Positions 16,987 to 26,348 are shown, counted from the first letter of the stretch. The stretch: 55,307 nt of DNA from SMBSF63 sp034003545 (GCA_964447155.1 CAYURM010000019.1:1-55307); one strand, 5' to 3'. Translations and numbers: made by a program. Notes: a model not told the origin generated them from the sequence alone.

Positions 16987-18069
16987 CTACTTTTCAGCTT
17001 CACCCATCATTGGTTGAAGTTGGGAAGCGGTTTCCACAAACACCGTCTGCGTGGGATAAGCAAACTCAATGCCTTCTTCTTCGAAACGTTCATAAATACC
17101 CAAATTAATCGCCTGCTGAGTATCCATATAAAAGGAATACGCCGAACTCTCCAGCCAGTACACCACTTCAAAATCCAGAGTCGAGTCGCCAAAGCCGGCG
17201 AAATGCGCCCGATCAAAACTGACCTTCTCCCGCTCCTCAATCACTTGCTTAATCATTTCCGGGATAGCCTGTAATTTTTTACGAGGTGTCTGATAGGTAA
17301 CCCCAAATTTCAATATCACCCGCCGCCTGTTCATCTGCTGGAAATTATGAATCCGGCTGTTGAGCAAATCGGAGTTGGAAAAGATCAGCAATTCACCGGA
17401 CAGGCTGCGCACCCGCGTTGATTTCAACCCAATCCGCTCTACCGTTCCTGCCAGCTCATCCACCACAATCACGTCCCCCACAATGAATGGTTGATCAAAA
17501 GTGATCGACAGCGCAGAAAACAGGTCCGCCAATACATTCTGAATGGCAAAAGCCACAGCAATCCCGGTGATCCCCAGGGTTGTCACCAGCGTGCTGACCT
17601 CAAGGCCCGGCACAGTGTCCAGCGCCATCACAATCACAATTGCCCAAATCAGCCCCCGCACAAATTGTCCAATCGTTTTCAGACTGGCCGATTGTTCCTG
17701 CCCGGTCTCATGGTTCATCCGTCTTTCAAGCACATACATCACCACCCGGTTGATCAGGAAGCCCGCTTGCAAAATAACAAGAATCACGAAGACAACACGG
17801 ATGCCTTCCCGAAGACTCGTGGGTAAGGTCAACACGCGCGAGGCAATCCACACCGCCAGGCCAAGCAGAAAAAATTTGCGCAGATCGGCTAAAATTTTAC
17901 AGAAAAAGTCATCGATATTCGTCTGGGTCTTTGCAGCAATTTTGCAAATCCTGTGTAAGAGCATTTTTTTGATCAACCCAAACAAACCATACAACACAAC
18001 CATACCCAACACAGCCAGCAGCCAGGTCTGCACGGAGTTCTCTAAATAATAGTTTGATAAAAATTGCAT
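16987..18069 (-). CDS. MscS-type mechanosensitive ion channel 1
   Basis: The 360-residue membrane protein has about four membrane segments in its first 190 residues and the pore-lining MscS helix region (GITGIAVAFAIQNVLADLFS). A beta domain follows (FIVGDVIVVDELAGTVERIGLKSTRVRS) and then the C-terminal alpha/beta domain. Such channels open under membrane tension and release solutes on osmotic downshock. A longer N-terminal part than the E. coli minimal MscS is present. A second channel and a broken channel-like gene follow within 1 kb on the other strand. Confidence 0.88.
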   Translation of the reverse strand: MQFLSNYYLENSVQTWLLAVLGMVVLYGLFGLIKKMLLHRICKIAAKTQTNIDDFFCKILADLRKFFLLGLAVWIASRVLTLPTSLREGIRVVFVILVILQAGFLINRVVMYVLERRMNHETGQEQSASLKTIGQFVRGLIWAIVIVMALDTVPGLEVSTLVTTLGITGIAVAFAIQNVLADLFSALSITFDQPFIVGDVIVVDELAGTVERIGLKSTRVRSLSGELLIFSNSDLLNSRIHNFQQMNRRRVILKFGVTYQTPRKKLQAIPEMIKQVIEEREKVSFDRAHFAGFGDSTLDFEVVYWLESSAYSFYMDTQQAINLGIYERFEEEGIEFAYPTQTVFVETASQLQPMMGEAEK

Positions 18070-18381
18070 CCTGCCTCCTTGAAAAAAACCTGATTCTACA
18101 CTGCTTATTCTAGCATAGGTATCACAAGCGCTGTTTTCCTCGTGAGAGTACTGAACTGTTGCGGATTTTGTCGTTGCGAAGGTTTCACCCGACGCAGCAA
18201 TCTCAGCGCCAGACAGGGGGGTACCCCATTCGCCGCAAAGCGGCTCCTTCGCGGTGATATCAAGTGATGGTTGATTTTCTAGAAACCATTGCTATACCCT
18301 TTCATCGTTATCACCCACTCGCTTATCCGGTAATGCGGTAGAATTAAATCAGGCTTTGTCTCTAAAAAACGGAGAAGAACC
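18070..18381. other. Intergenic region with short palindromes
   Basis: Between the divergently oriented channel gene and the broken gene lie a GGGGTACCCC palindrome (18218-18227) and a GCCGC-AAA-GCGGC hairpin (18232-18244). No gene is seen. Confidence 0.5.
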
Positions 18382-18878
18382 ATGAACGAATTTCTCACCA
18401 TGATTAATAACGAAAACCTGATGGGCAGACTTCTCACCACCATCATTGGTTTGGTGGTCATTTTTTTCCTTGTCCGTCTGGCGCACAAAGCAATCACACA
18501 ATACATTCAAGACGGCCAATCCCGGTCTTTTTTAAGAAAATTATCGAGCACCCTATTACCGGAAGCTACCTCCCCGAAGCAGAAAAAGATTGGGACAAAA
18601 TACTGCACAAATACAATATCGAGAAAGCTTCCATTGCACCCATGACCACCCTGGTTGCAAACGATAACTGGATGGAATTTACCGGTCGATATGTGGTGAA
18701 TTTCAAACAACGGCGCACCACCAAAGATGCAATTTTTAACAAAATTATTGAAGCCATTGAAAACAGCGATGGCAAAGTGTCGCTTGCTTCTGCCACTTTC
18801 GATCTTGTCAATGCCCCCGGCTTCACGATTAAAATTGAAGATAATCAGGTTGAGAAATCAACTGAAAATGAGGCTTAA
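18382..18878 (+). pseudogene. Broken mechanosensitive-channel-like gene
   Basis: An ATG-initiated frame encodes one membrane helix (GRLLTTIIGLVVIFFLVRLA) up to about 18530. A second frame continues in coding-like fashion from about 18528 through EHPITGSYLPEAEKDW and NWMEFTGRYVVNFKQR to the stop at 18878. The switch coincides with a T6 run near 18528-18535, consistent with a frameshift. Even when joined, the product (about 165 residues) lacks a central MscS beta domain, so material may also be missing. It lies 5 bp before an intact channel gene. A sequencing error cannot be excluded. Confidence 0.6.
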
Positions 18879-18883
18879 AAATA

Positions 18884-19711
18884 ATGATCCCCTTTACCCT
18901 TCCATCACAAATGTTTCAAGACACAGAACTAACACAGATCTTGCTGTATATCTTCATCTTTTTTATCATTGCCGGGATCATCCGCTGGCTGGCAAACCTG
19001 ATCTCAAAACTCTTTTTGGGACTCTATCAGCTCTCTCCCCGCCACGGGAATATCTCGGCTGAACGTAAAGACACCCTGCGGGGGTTATACGCCAGCATCA
19101 TCCGCTTCACCGCCGTCGCTGTCGCCATGATTGCCAGCGTGGCCCTTTTCGTCAAGGCAGAAACCCTGATCTGGGTGGTTGGGCTGTTCAGTGCAGCCTT
19201 TGGCTTTGGCGCACGGCCAATCATCTCGGACATCATGGCCGGGCTGGCCTTTATGTCCGAAGACAATTTCTCTGTGGGAGATAAAGTGGAAGTTTTTTCA
19301 TCAATAGGATTAGGCGGCGTCCAGGGCGTGGTGGAATCCGTCCACCTGCGCACCACTTTCCTGCGGTCAACCAGCGGCGAATTGTATCTGATCCCCAACA
19401 GCGAAATGCGCATCGTACGCAACTTCAGCCGTGGGCGTTTCTCCATCGTCAAGATCACCCTCGCAGTATCTTCCACCGACCTGAGCAGATCACTGGTGCT
19501 GCTGGAAGACATGCGCGAGGACGCTGTCCTGGAATTACCCAATCTGCTGGAACCCTGGCAGATCATCAGCGACTCAGGAAAAATGGGCGAGCAAACAGAG
19601 CTGACCCTCGTCGCCAAGGCCCGTTTTGGCAAAGCGGGGGAGATGCGCCCCCGGCTGTTGGCAGTGGTGCAGCGGGAACTGGAAAAGGAAAATATTGCCC
19701 TGGTAAATTAA
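18884..19711 (+). CDS. MscS-type mechanosensitive ion channel 2
   Basis: The 275-residue channel has membrane segments at about residues 15-40 and 68-95, the pore region (LFSAAFGFGARPIISDIMAGLAF), an MscS beta domain (FSVGDKVEVFSSIGLGGVQGVVESVHLRTTFLRS), and a C-terminal alpha/beta domain. It is shorter than channel 1. It begins 5 bp after the broken channel-like gene and is probably in the same transcript. Confidence 0.88.
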   Translation: MIPFTLPSQMFQDTELTQILLYIFIFFIIAGIIRWLANLISKLFLGLYQLSPRHGNISAERKDTLRGLYASIIRFTAVAVAMIASVALFVKAETLIWVVGLFSAAFGFGARPIISDIMAGLAFMSEDNFSVGDKVEVFSSIGLGGVQGVVESVHLRTTFLRSTSGELYLIPNSEMRIVRNFSRGRFSIVKITLAVSSTDLSRSLVLLEDMREDAVLELPNLLEPWQIISDSGKMGEQTELTLVAKARFGKAGEMRPRLLAVVQRELEKENIALVN

Positions 19712-19742
19712 ACAACCAGGCTCATCAGTTGATTTTAATGAA

Positions 19743-19779
19743 AACCTCCCCGATCCACACAGATCACCGGGGAGGTTTT
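19743..19779. terminator. Bidirectional terminator
   Basis: AACCTCCCCG (19743-19752) pairs with CGGGGAGGTT (19768-19777), with T-rich flanks on both strands. It lies between the convergent channel gene and ATP-grasp gene. Confidence 0.75.
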
Positions 19780-19816
19780 GACTCATCGTCCCAAAATGCC
19801 AATCCTTATGCTGGTG

Positions 19817-20878
19817 CTAAAGCATACCGTATCGTTTCAGGGCGGTATTCAGGATCATATTAACCAGCTCTGTATGGCCTACGCCATCGGCCTGCGCTTC
19901 AATCACAATATCTGAAATACCAGGAGACAGCCCCGGCAAAGGATTAATTTCCAGAATATAGGGTTTATTACCATCACTGGCATCCAGACGGAAATCCACC
20001 CGGGCTACATCCAATGCACCCGTCACGCGAAAAACTGCCGCGGCGTACCAGTTCAAGTCATCAACCATTTCATCATCCAGTGGTGCTGGGCAAAGATAAT
20101 TCAACTGATCTGCCAGCGCCACTTTCAAACGGTTGCTGTACACCCCATCACTCTCCAGATAGGGATTCAGATCAACTTCCATGGGCGGGAAAAAACGCAA
20201 GCCGGATTGAATGCGCGGCGCAGTCTCATTGATTGGCAGGCGCCGGGCAACCGGACCAATCAAGTTGCCCACAACGCCCACGGTAACCTCGCGCCCTTCG
20301 ATAAACGTCTCCACCAAAGCTGCCTGTTTATACCGCTCCAGAATATATCCAACCTGTTCGCGCAGTTCTTCCTCATTGTGCACCACTGATTTCGCGCTCA
20401 CCCCCATGCCGGTACCTTCCCGGCTGGGTTTCGCGAACAGTGGAAATTTCAGATCATCATGAAGTTTCTCCGTGACACGTTCAAAGGTTTGAAAAGCCGG
20501 CGTCGGCAGATCATGCCAATGAAAGATGCGCTTGGTCATCGGCTTGTCCAACGCCAGAGCCAGGGTCAACACCCTGGAACCGGTATAGGGAATCTGGAGC
20601 ATTTCAAGGATCGCCGGCACCTGGGCCTCACGAGCATCACCAAAATGGCCTTCACTGATATTAAAACAAATATCAGGCTTGTACGTGCGCACCGTATCAT
20701 AGAGATTGATATCCGCTTCCAGAAACTCACACTCATGACCGCCCGCGCGAATCGCATCAACCAGCGCGTCGATCGTTTTTTCCGAATCGAGGTCATCCCA
20801 CTGATCGTCTGTCATCCCTTCCCAGCGCGGGGCGTTGACCTTCAAATTTGCCAGCAAAGCAACACGAAATTTTTTCAT
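19817..20878 (-). CDS. D-alanine--D-alanine ligase-like ATP-grasp protein
   Basis: The 353-residue ATP-grasp ligase is related to Ddl, which joins two D-Ala for peptidoglycan. The N-terminal domain holds ICFNISEGHFGDAREAQVPAILEMLQIPYTGS. The ATP-binding part has FPLFAKPSREGTGMGVSAKS and ALVETFIEGREVTVGVVG, and the metal-binding end has YILEINPLPGLSP. The ATG at 20878 is chosen because it has an AAAAGGAAA site and the family N-terminus; an in-frame extension upstream is unlikely. No mur genes are nearby, so a related peptide-ligase role is possible. Confidence 0.82.
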   Translation of the reverse strand: MKKFRVALLANLKVNAPRWEGMTDDQWDDLDSEKTIDALVDAIRAGGHECEFLEADINLYDTVRTYKPDICFNISEGHFGDAREAQVPAILEMLQIPYTGSRVLTLALALDKPMTKRIFHWHDLPTPAFQTFERVTEKLHDDLKFPLFAKPSREGTGMGVSAKSVVHNEEELREQVGYILERYKQAALVETFIEGREVTVGVVGNLIGPVARRLPINETAPRIQSGLRFFPPMEVDLNPYLESDGVYSNRLKVALADQLNYLCPAPLDDEMVDDLNWYAAAVFRVTGALDVARVDFRLDASDGNKPYILEINPLPGLSPGISDIVIEAQADGVGHTELVNMILNTALKRYGML

Positions 20879-21066
20879 AGGATTAACGTTTCCTTTTTTA
20901 TCTGATGGTTTTACAGGAACGACTGCATGCCGCGCCTGTTCATATCCATGAAGCAGCATGATTTTAGGCTGTTCCTGTTCAATTCTGATTTCATCTCCAT
21001 TTCAACAAAGTATAAATATCATTGAGATTATTCCAATTGTACAAGTACTGAACGCAAAATGATAGT

Positions 21067-21093
21067 AAAAAAAGCACCTGTGGGTGCTTTTTT
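21067..21093 (-). terminator. Intrinsic terminator of adenosine deaminase 2
   Basis: A short GCACC/GGTGC hairpin is flanked by A-rich and T-rich tracts, and lies just past the stop of the reverse-strand gene at 21126. Confidence 0.75.
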
Positions 21094-21125
21094 AGCAGGC
21101 TGGATCGATGCAGTGCAGGCGGTGT

Positions 21126-22139
21126 TCATACCACCGGGTTTTCGGCAAAATACGCGTCCAGTTCCTTGATCAGCTTTTTCTTCTCATCAGCTTCAAGAAA
21201 CGCAGCCTCAAAGCCATTCCGTGCCAATTGATACAGATCATCACGAGTCAACTTCAACGCTTTCTGGATGGCAAGATAATTCTCCGTGACGTAACCGCCA
21301 AAATAAGCCGGATCATCAGAATTAACTGTCACACATACGCCCCTGTCCAGCAATTTTTTGATACTGTGGTCTTCCATCCGGGCAAAGACACGCAGCTTGG
21401 TATTGGAAAGGGGACACACGGTCAGCGGCACCCGCATCTCTGCCAGACGACCAAGCAGCCTCTCATCCTCAATACTGCGGACACCGTGGTCAATCCGTAA
21501 AACACCCAAATCATCCAGTGCGCTCCAGATATAAGCCGGCGGGCCTTCTTCACCGGCATGGGCTACCGGCAGAAAGCCCAGTTCACGCGCCTTTTGGTAC
21601 ACGCGCAGGAACTTCTCCGGCGGATGGCCGACCTCGGAAGAATCCAGCCCCACGGCCGTGATCCAGTCTTTATACTTTACGCCTTCTTCCAGGATTTCAA
21701 AGGCCTCTTTCTCACTGAGATGGCGCAGGAAAGACAGGATCAATTTTGAAGTAATCCCGTACTGTTTTTCAGCATCGGCCAGAGCACGGTGAATGCCAGT
21801 GATCACCGTCTCAAAAGGCACACCGCGGTCGGTATGTGTCTGCGGGTCAAACATGATCTCGGCATGGCGCACGTTTTGCTCATGCGCTTTGGTCAGGTAG
21901 GCCCAGGTCATATCATAAAAATCCTGCTCATGAAGCAGCACATTCGTGCCCAGATAATAAATGTCCAGAAAATCCTGGAGATTGCTGAACTGATAGGCAG
22001 CCCGCACTTCCTCCACATTTTTGAAGTCGAGGGTAAGGTGATTACGCTGGGCCAAAGCAAACATCAACTCCGGCTCAAGACTGCCCTCAATATGTAAATG
22101 AAGCTCCGCTTTCGGCATTTTTTCAATAAACTCACGCAT
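21126..22139 (-). CDS. Adenosine deaminase family protein (paralogue 2)
   Basis: The 337-residue enzyme has KAELHLHIEGSLEP (zinc HxH), VAHAGEEGPP, RIDHGVRS, PLTVCPLSNTKL, and TVNSDDPAYFGGY. Compared with paralogue 1 it has the RIDHG and PLSN variants typical of the adenine/adenosine deaminase branch near fungal Aah1, so it may act on adenine rather than adenosine. This is inference. It is monocistronic, with a terminator just downstream. Confidence 0.85.
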   Translation of the reverse strand: MREFIEKMPKAELHLHIEGSLEPELMFALAQRNHLTLDFKNVEEVRAAYQFSNLQDFLDIYYLGTNVLLHEQDFYDMTWAYLTKAHEQNVRHAEIMFDPQTHTDRGVPFETVITGIHRALADAEKQYGITSKLILSFLRHLSEKEAFEILEEGVKYKDWITAVGLDSSEVGHPPEKFLRVYQKARELGFLPVAHAGEEGPPAYIWSALDDLGVLRIDHGVRSIEDERLLGRLAEMRVPLTVCPLSNTKLRVFARMEDHSIKKLLDRGVCVTVNSDDPAYFGGYVTENYLAIQKALKLTRDDLYQLARNGFEAAFLEADEKKKLIKELDAYFAENPVV

Positions 22140-22392
22140 TCTATTATCTCCTCAAATGCTGTACGAAACCCGATAACGCACCATAGTTCTATTATAGAGG
22201 ATTTTTTCCATTACGTTAACATTTTTTTGACAAATCCCTGTTAGGATTAAGTTGGTCTTAGAACATGGTAAACTGCAAAAGGAAATGTCCATTTCCTCAA
22301 CAGAGTTGCCCCAAATTTGCTCCTTGACCAGGAACTCTGAACAGGACTATAATTCTAAGTTAGAGATTGGTTTGAAAGTCGATAGAGGTGCT

Positions 22393-22701
22393 ATGCCTAT
22401 TTATACTTACCGGTGTGAAAACTGTGGTGTCCAGTTTGACCATACCCAGAAATTTACGGATGACCCCTTAAAACGCTGCCCTGAATGTGGAAAGGAAGCC
22501 CTGCGTAAAGTCTACACGCCGGTCGGCGTGGTCTTCAAAGGCTCTGGATTCTATGCCACCGATCACCGCTCCCCATCCGGCATGAAATTCGCTGGTTCAG
22601 GTGCTGAAGATAAAGCCCCCAGCAGTGAAAACAAAACGGAAACCAAAACAACCGAGAAACCCGCTGCCGAGACTTCGAAAGACAGCAAAAAGACAGACTA
22701 A
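22393..22701 (+). CDS. FmdB family zinc-ribbon protein
   Basis: A 102-residue protein starting MPIYTYRCENCGVQFDHTQKF. It has a CxxC pair (C8 and C11) and a second pair in KRCPECGKEALRK, forming the FmdB putative-regulatory zinc ribbon. The last 40 residues are low-complexity Lys/Thr/Glu-rich and likely disordered. Its function is not established in any family member I can name with certainty. The ATG at 22393 is fixed by the conserved MPIY start, so a longer upstream frame is rejected. Confidence 0.85.
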   Translation: MPIYTYRCENCGVQFDHTQKFTDDPLKRCPECGKEALRKVYTPVGVVFKGSGFYATDHRSPSGMKFAGSGAEDKAPSSENKTETKTTEKPAAETSKDSKKTD

Positions 22702-22721
22702 CTCCGGTTAAGATAATCCTC

Positions 22722-22749
22722 AACGGCCTGGCACGCCCAGACCGTTTTT
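22722..22749 (+). terminator. Intrinsic terminator of the FmdB gene
   Basis: AACGG-C-CTGG (22722-22731) pairs with CCAG-A-CCGTT (22737-22746) with one internal mismatch, and TTTTT follows. Confidence 0.7.
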
Positions 22750-22876
22750 GTTTTAAAAGCTCATTCCACCCCCACCGGTATGGTTGTCTAGTCGATCCTC
22801 CCCCATATATAGCGTTTTAATACTATAAAATTACCAGAGCATAACACACATCAGTACATTTATCCTGTCATGCTGA

Positions 22877-22905
22877 TTGATATACGCATTCTATTCGTGT
22901 ATAAT
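22877..22905 (+). promoter_or_regulatory. Promoter of the secreted protein, leaderless
   Basis: TTGATA (22877-22882), a 17-bp spacer and TATAAT (22900-22905) lie only 6 bases before the ATG at 22912. Transcription should start at or next to the start codon. Confidence 0.65.
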
Positions 22906-22911
22906 TAATTC

Positions 22912-23859
22912 ATGACCTACAAAACCCTGCCCTACAAAATTGCCATGGTGTTGATCCTCCTGCTGGCTTTGCCCGCTGCGATTGTCAACGCGCAGGAAGT
23001 GGACGGGGACTATATTAATGGGCATAATCTCACCGGTGAGTTTTACACCTTCTATCAGAACGCCCCCGAGCCGCTGCGCATCTTCGGCTATCCGATCACC
23101 GAAGCTTTCACCGACCCATACGGCACCCGGATGCAATACTTCCAGCGTGCCCGCCTGGAAATAAAAGCGGGGGAGGTCATCGTTTCCGATCTGGGCTGGC
23201 AGCTGTATGATACGACCATTCCGGTGAAACCAGTCCCCACAAACACCACCTATTGCGACAATTTTGGAACAAAATACAATGTTTGCTATGAATTCTTGCT
23301 GTTTTACGAACAGCACAATGGCGAAAAATATTTCGGGAAACCCATTTCGAAGATCTTTCGGTTAAGTGACACTGGCCCCAGCATGCAGTATTTTGAGAAT
23401 GCCCTGATGGTGTACCACCCCGATGCTGCCACGGGAGAAAAAATTGCGGTAAGCGATCTTGGCAGAATGCATTTCGACATGCTGCGGCATGACCCCGCCT
23501 TGCTCGATCTAAAAGAGAAAATCACCAATGCCCCTGCCGCGCCGATTGAGCTGCAAACCCGCGCATTCGTAAAAAATGTACTTGCCCAACCGAATGAAGA
23601 CCAGACCATCTATGTCATTGTGCAGGATGCGCAGCTCCAGCCGGTAGAAAACGCCACCGTTTATGTAACCTTGCGCTTCCCGGATGGTTCGCTTTCCAGC
23701 ACAACCCGCATCCCAAGCGAAACGGATGAAAATGGCGTCTGCACCCAGCCCTTCACAGTGCCTGACTATCCAGTCAATGAAATCATTCAAATGGATGTAT
23801 CGATTGAGTACAACGGCAGCAATGCCGAAACCACCACCTGGTTCCGCATCTGGTGGTAA
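22912..23859 (+). CDS. Secreted protein with repeated YF-motif domain and Ig-like C-terminus
   Basis: The 315-residue protein has a signal peptide (hydrophobic 10-25, cleavage near IVNAQ). Two related segments follow: GYPITEAFTDPYGTRMQYFQRARLE (about 63-87) and GKPISKIFRLSDTGPSMQYFENALM (about 141-165). Each is followed by a VSDLG phrase, so the region is an internal duplication. The last 100 residues look like an invasin or bacterial Ig-like beta domain. I do not know its function. Its surface location is inferred from the signal peptide. The ATG lies right after a -10 box. Confidence 0.75.
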   Translation: MTYKTLPYKIAMVLILLLALPAAIVNAQEVDGDYINGHNLTGEFYTFYQNAPEPLRIFGYPITEAFTDPYGTRMQYFQRARLEIKAGEVIVSDLGWQLYDTTIPVKPVPTNTTYCDNFGTKYNVCYEFLLFYEQHNGEKYFGKPISKIFRLSDTGPSMQYFENALMVYHPDAATGEKIAVSDLGRMHFDMLRHDPALLDLKEKITNAPAAPIELQTRAFVKNVLAQPNEDQTIYVIVQDAQLQPVENATVYVTLRFPDGSLSSTTRIPSETDENGVCTQPFTVPDYPVNEIIQMDVSIEYNGSNAETTTWFRIWW

Positions 23860-23884
23860 GCACCCAACAACTATCATCTGACTG

Positions 23885-23909
23885 ACTGCCCCTCGCGGGC
23901 AGTTTTTTG
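23885..23909 (+). terminator. Intrinsic terminator of the secreted protein gene
   Basis: ACTGCCC (23885-23891) pairs with GGGCAGT (23897-23903), followed by a run of T. Confidence 0.85.
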
Positions 23910-23962
23910 TTTTTTATGGGGATTAATCCATCAGGAAAACACTTTACAAAAAAAATTCATGC

Positions 23963-24000
23963 TCCTGGTTGACCGATCAACTGATAGACTGATTGACTGC
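23963..24000. repeat. Octamer array, consensus TGATTGAC (copy 2)
   Basis: Four units in clean 8-bp register, the last being TGATTGAC, abut the stop codon of the reverse-strand glycosyltransferase. This copy lies between convergent genes and so is not upstream of a start codon. Confidence 0.65.
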
Positions 24001-25236
24001 TTAACCTTGCAACAACCGTTCATAAAACACCGCAATCTGCGAACGCACCAGGTTCAATTCGGCCCGCTCCTGAATAATGGCACGGTTCACTTCGGCAGCC
24101 TGCCCGCGCAAGGACGGGATCGTCAAGGCCAGCACCAACGCCGCGGCCAGGGCCTGGGCCTTGTCCGCTTCCACCAGCAGACCATTTACCCCGGGTACGA
24201 TCCACTCCCGCAGGGATTCAATATCGCCGGCAATCGGAAAACACCCAATCGCCATCGCTTCCAGCAAGGAATTGGGCGTGCCATCGTGCGCGCTGATCGA
24301 CACCGACACCGCCGCCCGCTGGAAAATCGCCCACAACTGTTCCTGCGCCAGGTAAGGCAGCAAGTGTACCCGCCGGCCGATCTCCAGCCGCTCCAGCCAG
24401 CTTTGCGCTTCTTCCTGTCCCTGCATGGCCGCACACAGGAAATGCGCATCTGGTACACGTTCCAGCACCATCGGTACCGCCTGGAAAAAAATATCATTGC
24501 GCACACTGCCCGGGCGAAAGCCGCGCGGATTGATCACCAACGGCGTATCTTCCGGGAACTGGGGCAAGTCCGGCAGCACGGGCATCGGCCGCGCTGTGCT
24601 GATTTCAACCAGATCAATCCCGCCGCTGCCGGGCACAGTCATCACCGGCTTATCCGCATCAAAACCCCAGGCGCGCGCCAGTCGAATGTCTCGCTGCGCA
24701 TCGGCAGCCAGACCATCAGCGCGCTGCAAGGTGCGCGTGGTGAAACGCCGCATGGCAGCGGAGCCTTTCCCATGCAGGGTCAGGTCATTGCCCCAAATGG
24801 AAACGGCCAGGGGCATCTCCGGCGGAGCGTAAGAGGCTAACATGCCTTCAAAGGGAATCCGCAGGGCGTGGATCACATCAGGCTGCACGCGCTGTGCCAC
24901 CCGGCGGAATTGAGGCCCATAGTAACGCAGGGTCAATGGCCCCAGGCTATACCGCACGCGCTGGAAAAGATTGCGAAACCGCGCGACCAGCCTGCGCGAG
25001 CGGGGTGGCTGCGCGGGCTGGTGTGTGTCTGTTTCAGCAGGCTTGCCGCCGCGCCCGGCCTGACTGCCAGACAGGCTGGCAAAGGCCACCGGCAGCACAA
25101 TCATTTCTGCCACCCCCTCCAGCGGCTGGCAGGGGAACGTGCTGACCAGAATCACTTCGTTCTGCATGGCAAGCAGGCCGCGCACCCAGCGGCGGGTGAT
25201 CGGGCTGCGTCCATCTGCCGCAATCAGAATCTTCAT
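24001..25236 (-). CDS. Glycosyltransferase family 4-like protein 1
   Basis: The 411-residue GT-B glycosyltransferase has an N-terminal acceptor domain and a C-terminal donor domain. The donor domain carries VVSISAHDGTPNSLLEAMAIGCFPIAGD and GVNGLLVEADKAQALAAAL, the GT1/GT4 nucleotide-sugar signature. A TAGGAGGGG ribosome site precedes the ATG. It lies 8 bp after the next glycosyltransferase gene and ends the operon that carries sbcDC. It probably adds a sugar to a surface glycan. Donor and acceptor are unknown. Confidence 0.83.
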   Translation of the reverse strand: MKILIAADGRSPITRRWVRGLLAMQNEVILVSTFPCQPLEGVAEMIVLPVAFASLSGSQAGRGGKPAETDTHQPAQPPRSRRLVARFRNLFQRVRYSLGPLTLRYYGPQFRRVAQRVQPDVIHALRIPFEGMLASYAPPEMPLAVSIWGNDLTLHGKGSAAMRRFTTRTLQRADGLAADAQRDIRLARAWGFDADKPVMTVPGSGGIDLVEISTARPMPVLPDLPQFPEDTPLVINPRGFRPGSVRNDIFFQAVPMVLERVPDAHFLCAAMQGQEEAQSWLERLEIGRRVHLLPYLAQEQLWAIFQRAAVSVSISAHDGTPNSLLEAMAIGCFPIAGDIESLREWIVPGVNGLLVEADKAQALAAALVLALTIPSLRGQAAEVNRAIIQERAELNLVRSQIAVFYERLLQG

Positions 25237-25244
25237 CGCCCCTC

Positions 25245-26348
25245 CTACCAGATGGCTGCCACGGCTCGCGCAAACACAGCGGCCATCGCTTCCAGATTGA
25301 TCTCCTCGCTGACAATGCGGAATGACTCGCGCCCCATCTCCCGCAGTCGAACAGGGTCGGACAAAGCATTCTTTACAGCTATACGCAGTGTTTCATCGTC
25401 TCCGGCGGAAACCATCCAGCCATTTTCAGGGCGCACCAGATTGGACTGGGTACCGTCCGCCTCGGCCACGATCACCGGCAGGGCATACGACATGGCTTCC
25501 TGCACAGCCAGGCCGCCTGTGCCGGGCAGCACAAACAGATCAGCCCGCGAAAAAAGCGGGGCCAGATCGGGGCCGTGTACTGCGCCGTAGAAACGCGACC
25601 GGGGATACACCTCCCCTGTCAGGGCTTCCAAAGCAGCCCGTTCGGGGCCGTCTCCTACGATCCACAGATCAGGCTGCTCGTCTTCCGGTAGAGCAGCACA
25701 GGCACGCATCAAAGCGTCCACCCGTTTGCGGGCCTGCAAACGTCCGACGAACAGGATTACCGCACGGCCGTCCACAAAGGCTGCCGGCCTTTGCGGTGCA
25801 GCGTGCACCGGGCGCGGCGCCACCGCATTGGGCGCCACAAAAATGCGCTTGTCAGAGAATCCCAGCCGGGCATACTCCTCTGCTCCCTGCTGGCTGTAGG
25901 CAATCAAGGCATCAAAATCCAGCCGGCGGTCATTCAGCGCGAAATCACGCATTTTTTGCTGCCAGGAGCCTGCGGTGGGTGCGCCCAGTCCCCAGCCAAT
26001 CACCGGGCGCTGGCGGGCGTGCATCCAGCGCATGGCCGCCCGATTGCGGATTTCACGGGGATTAGCGGCGGTCACCAGCACATCCGGCTGCCAGGTTTCC
26101 AACCATTCGAGCATATTCTGCTGTACGCACACATACCACCGGCCGCGCAGGATATGCCGGTTGTCAGCAGGATAGTATTCGGCCACTTCTGGATACTTGC
26201 CGGTATCGATCATCTCCTCCGGGCGGGGCTGGCCGGCAAAGACGGACACCCCCTGCGGAAAGACCTGCGCCAGCGTATCAAAAAACGGCACGCGGTACGC
26301 AGGCAGCACACGCTGCTGCACACCCAGGCGGGGCGCCTCCGTCCTCAT
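25245..26348 (-). CDS. Glycosyltransferase family 4-like protein 2
   Basis: The 367-residue glycosyltransferase has a donor-binding C-terminal half with VILFVGRLQARKRVDALMRA, PDLWIVGDGPERAALE and DLFVLPGTGGLAVQEAMSYALPVIVAE, the GT4 pattern. Its ATG overlaps the sbcC stop by ATGA, showing translational coupling. It likely acts in the same glycan pathway as the next gene. Why glycan genes share an operon with a DNA-repair nuclease is unclear. Confidence 0.83.
   Translation of the reverse strand: MRTEAPRLGVQQRVLPAYRVPFFDTLAQVFPQGVSVFAGQPRPEEMIDTGKYPEVAEYYPADNRHILRGRWYVCVQQNMLEWLETWQPDVLVTAANPREIRNRAAMRWMHARQRPVIGWGLGAPTAGSWQQKMRDFALNDRRLDFDALIAYSQQGAEEYARLGFSDKRIFVAPNAVAPRPVHAAPQRPAAFVDGRAVILFVGRLQARKRVDALMRACAALPEDEQPDLWIVGDGPERAALEALTGEVYPRSRFYGAVHGPDLAPLFSRADLFVLPGTGGLAVQEAMSYALPVIVAEADGTQSNLVRPENGWMVSAGDDETLRIAVKNALSDPVRLREMGRESFRIVSEEINLEAMAAVFARAVAAIW

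Noticed and set aside
22248..22262. TTGGTCTTAGAACA as a NagR/DasR site
   Set aside because: The match to TGGTCTAGACCA is partial and it lies before fmdB, far from any amino-sugar gene.
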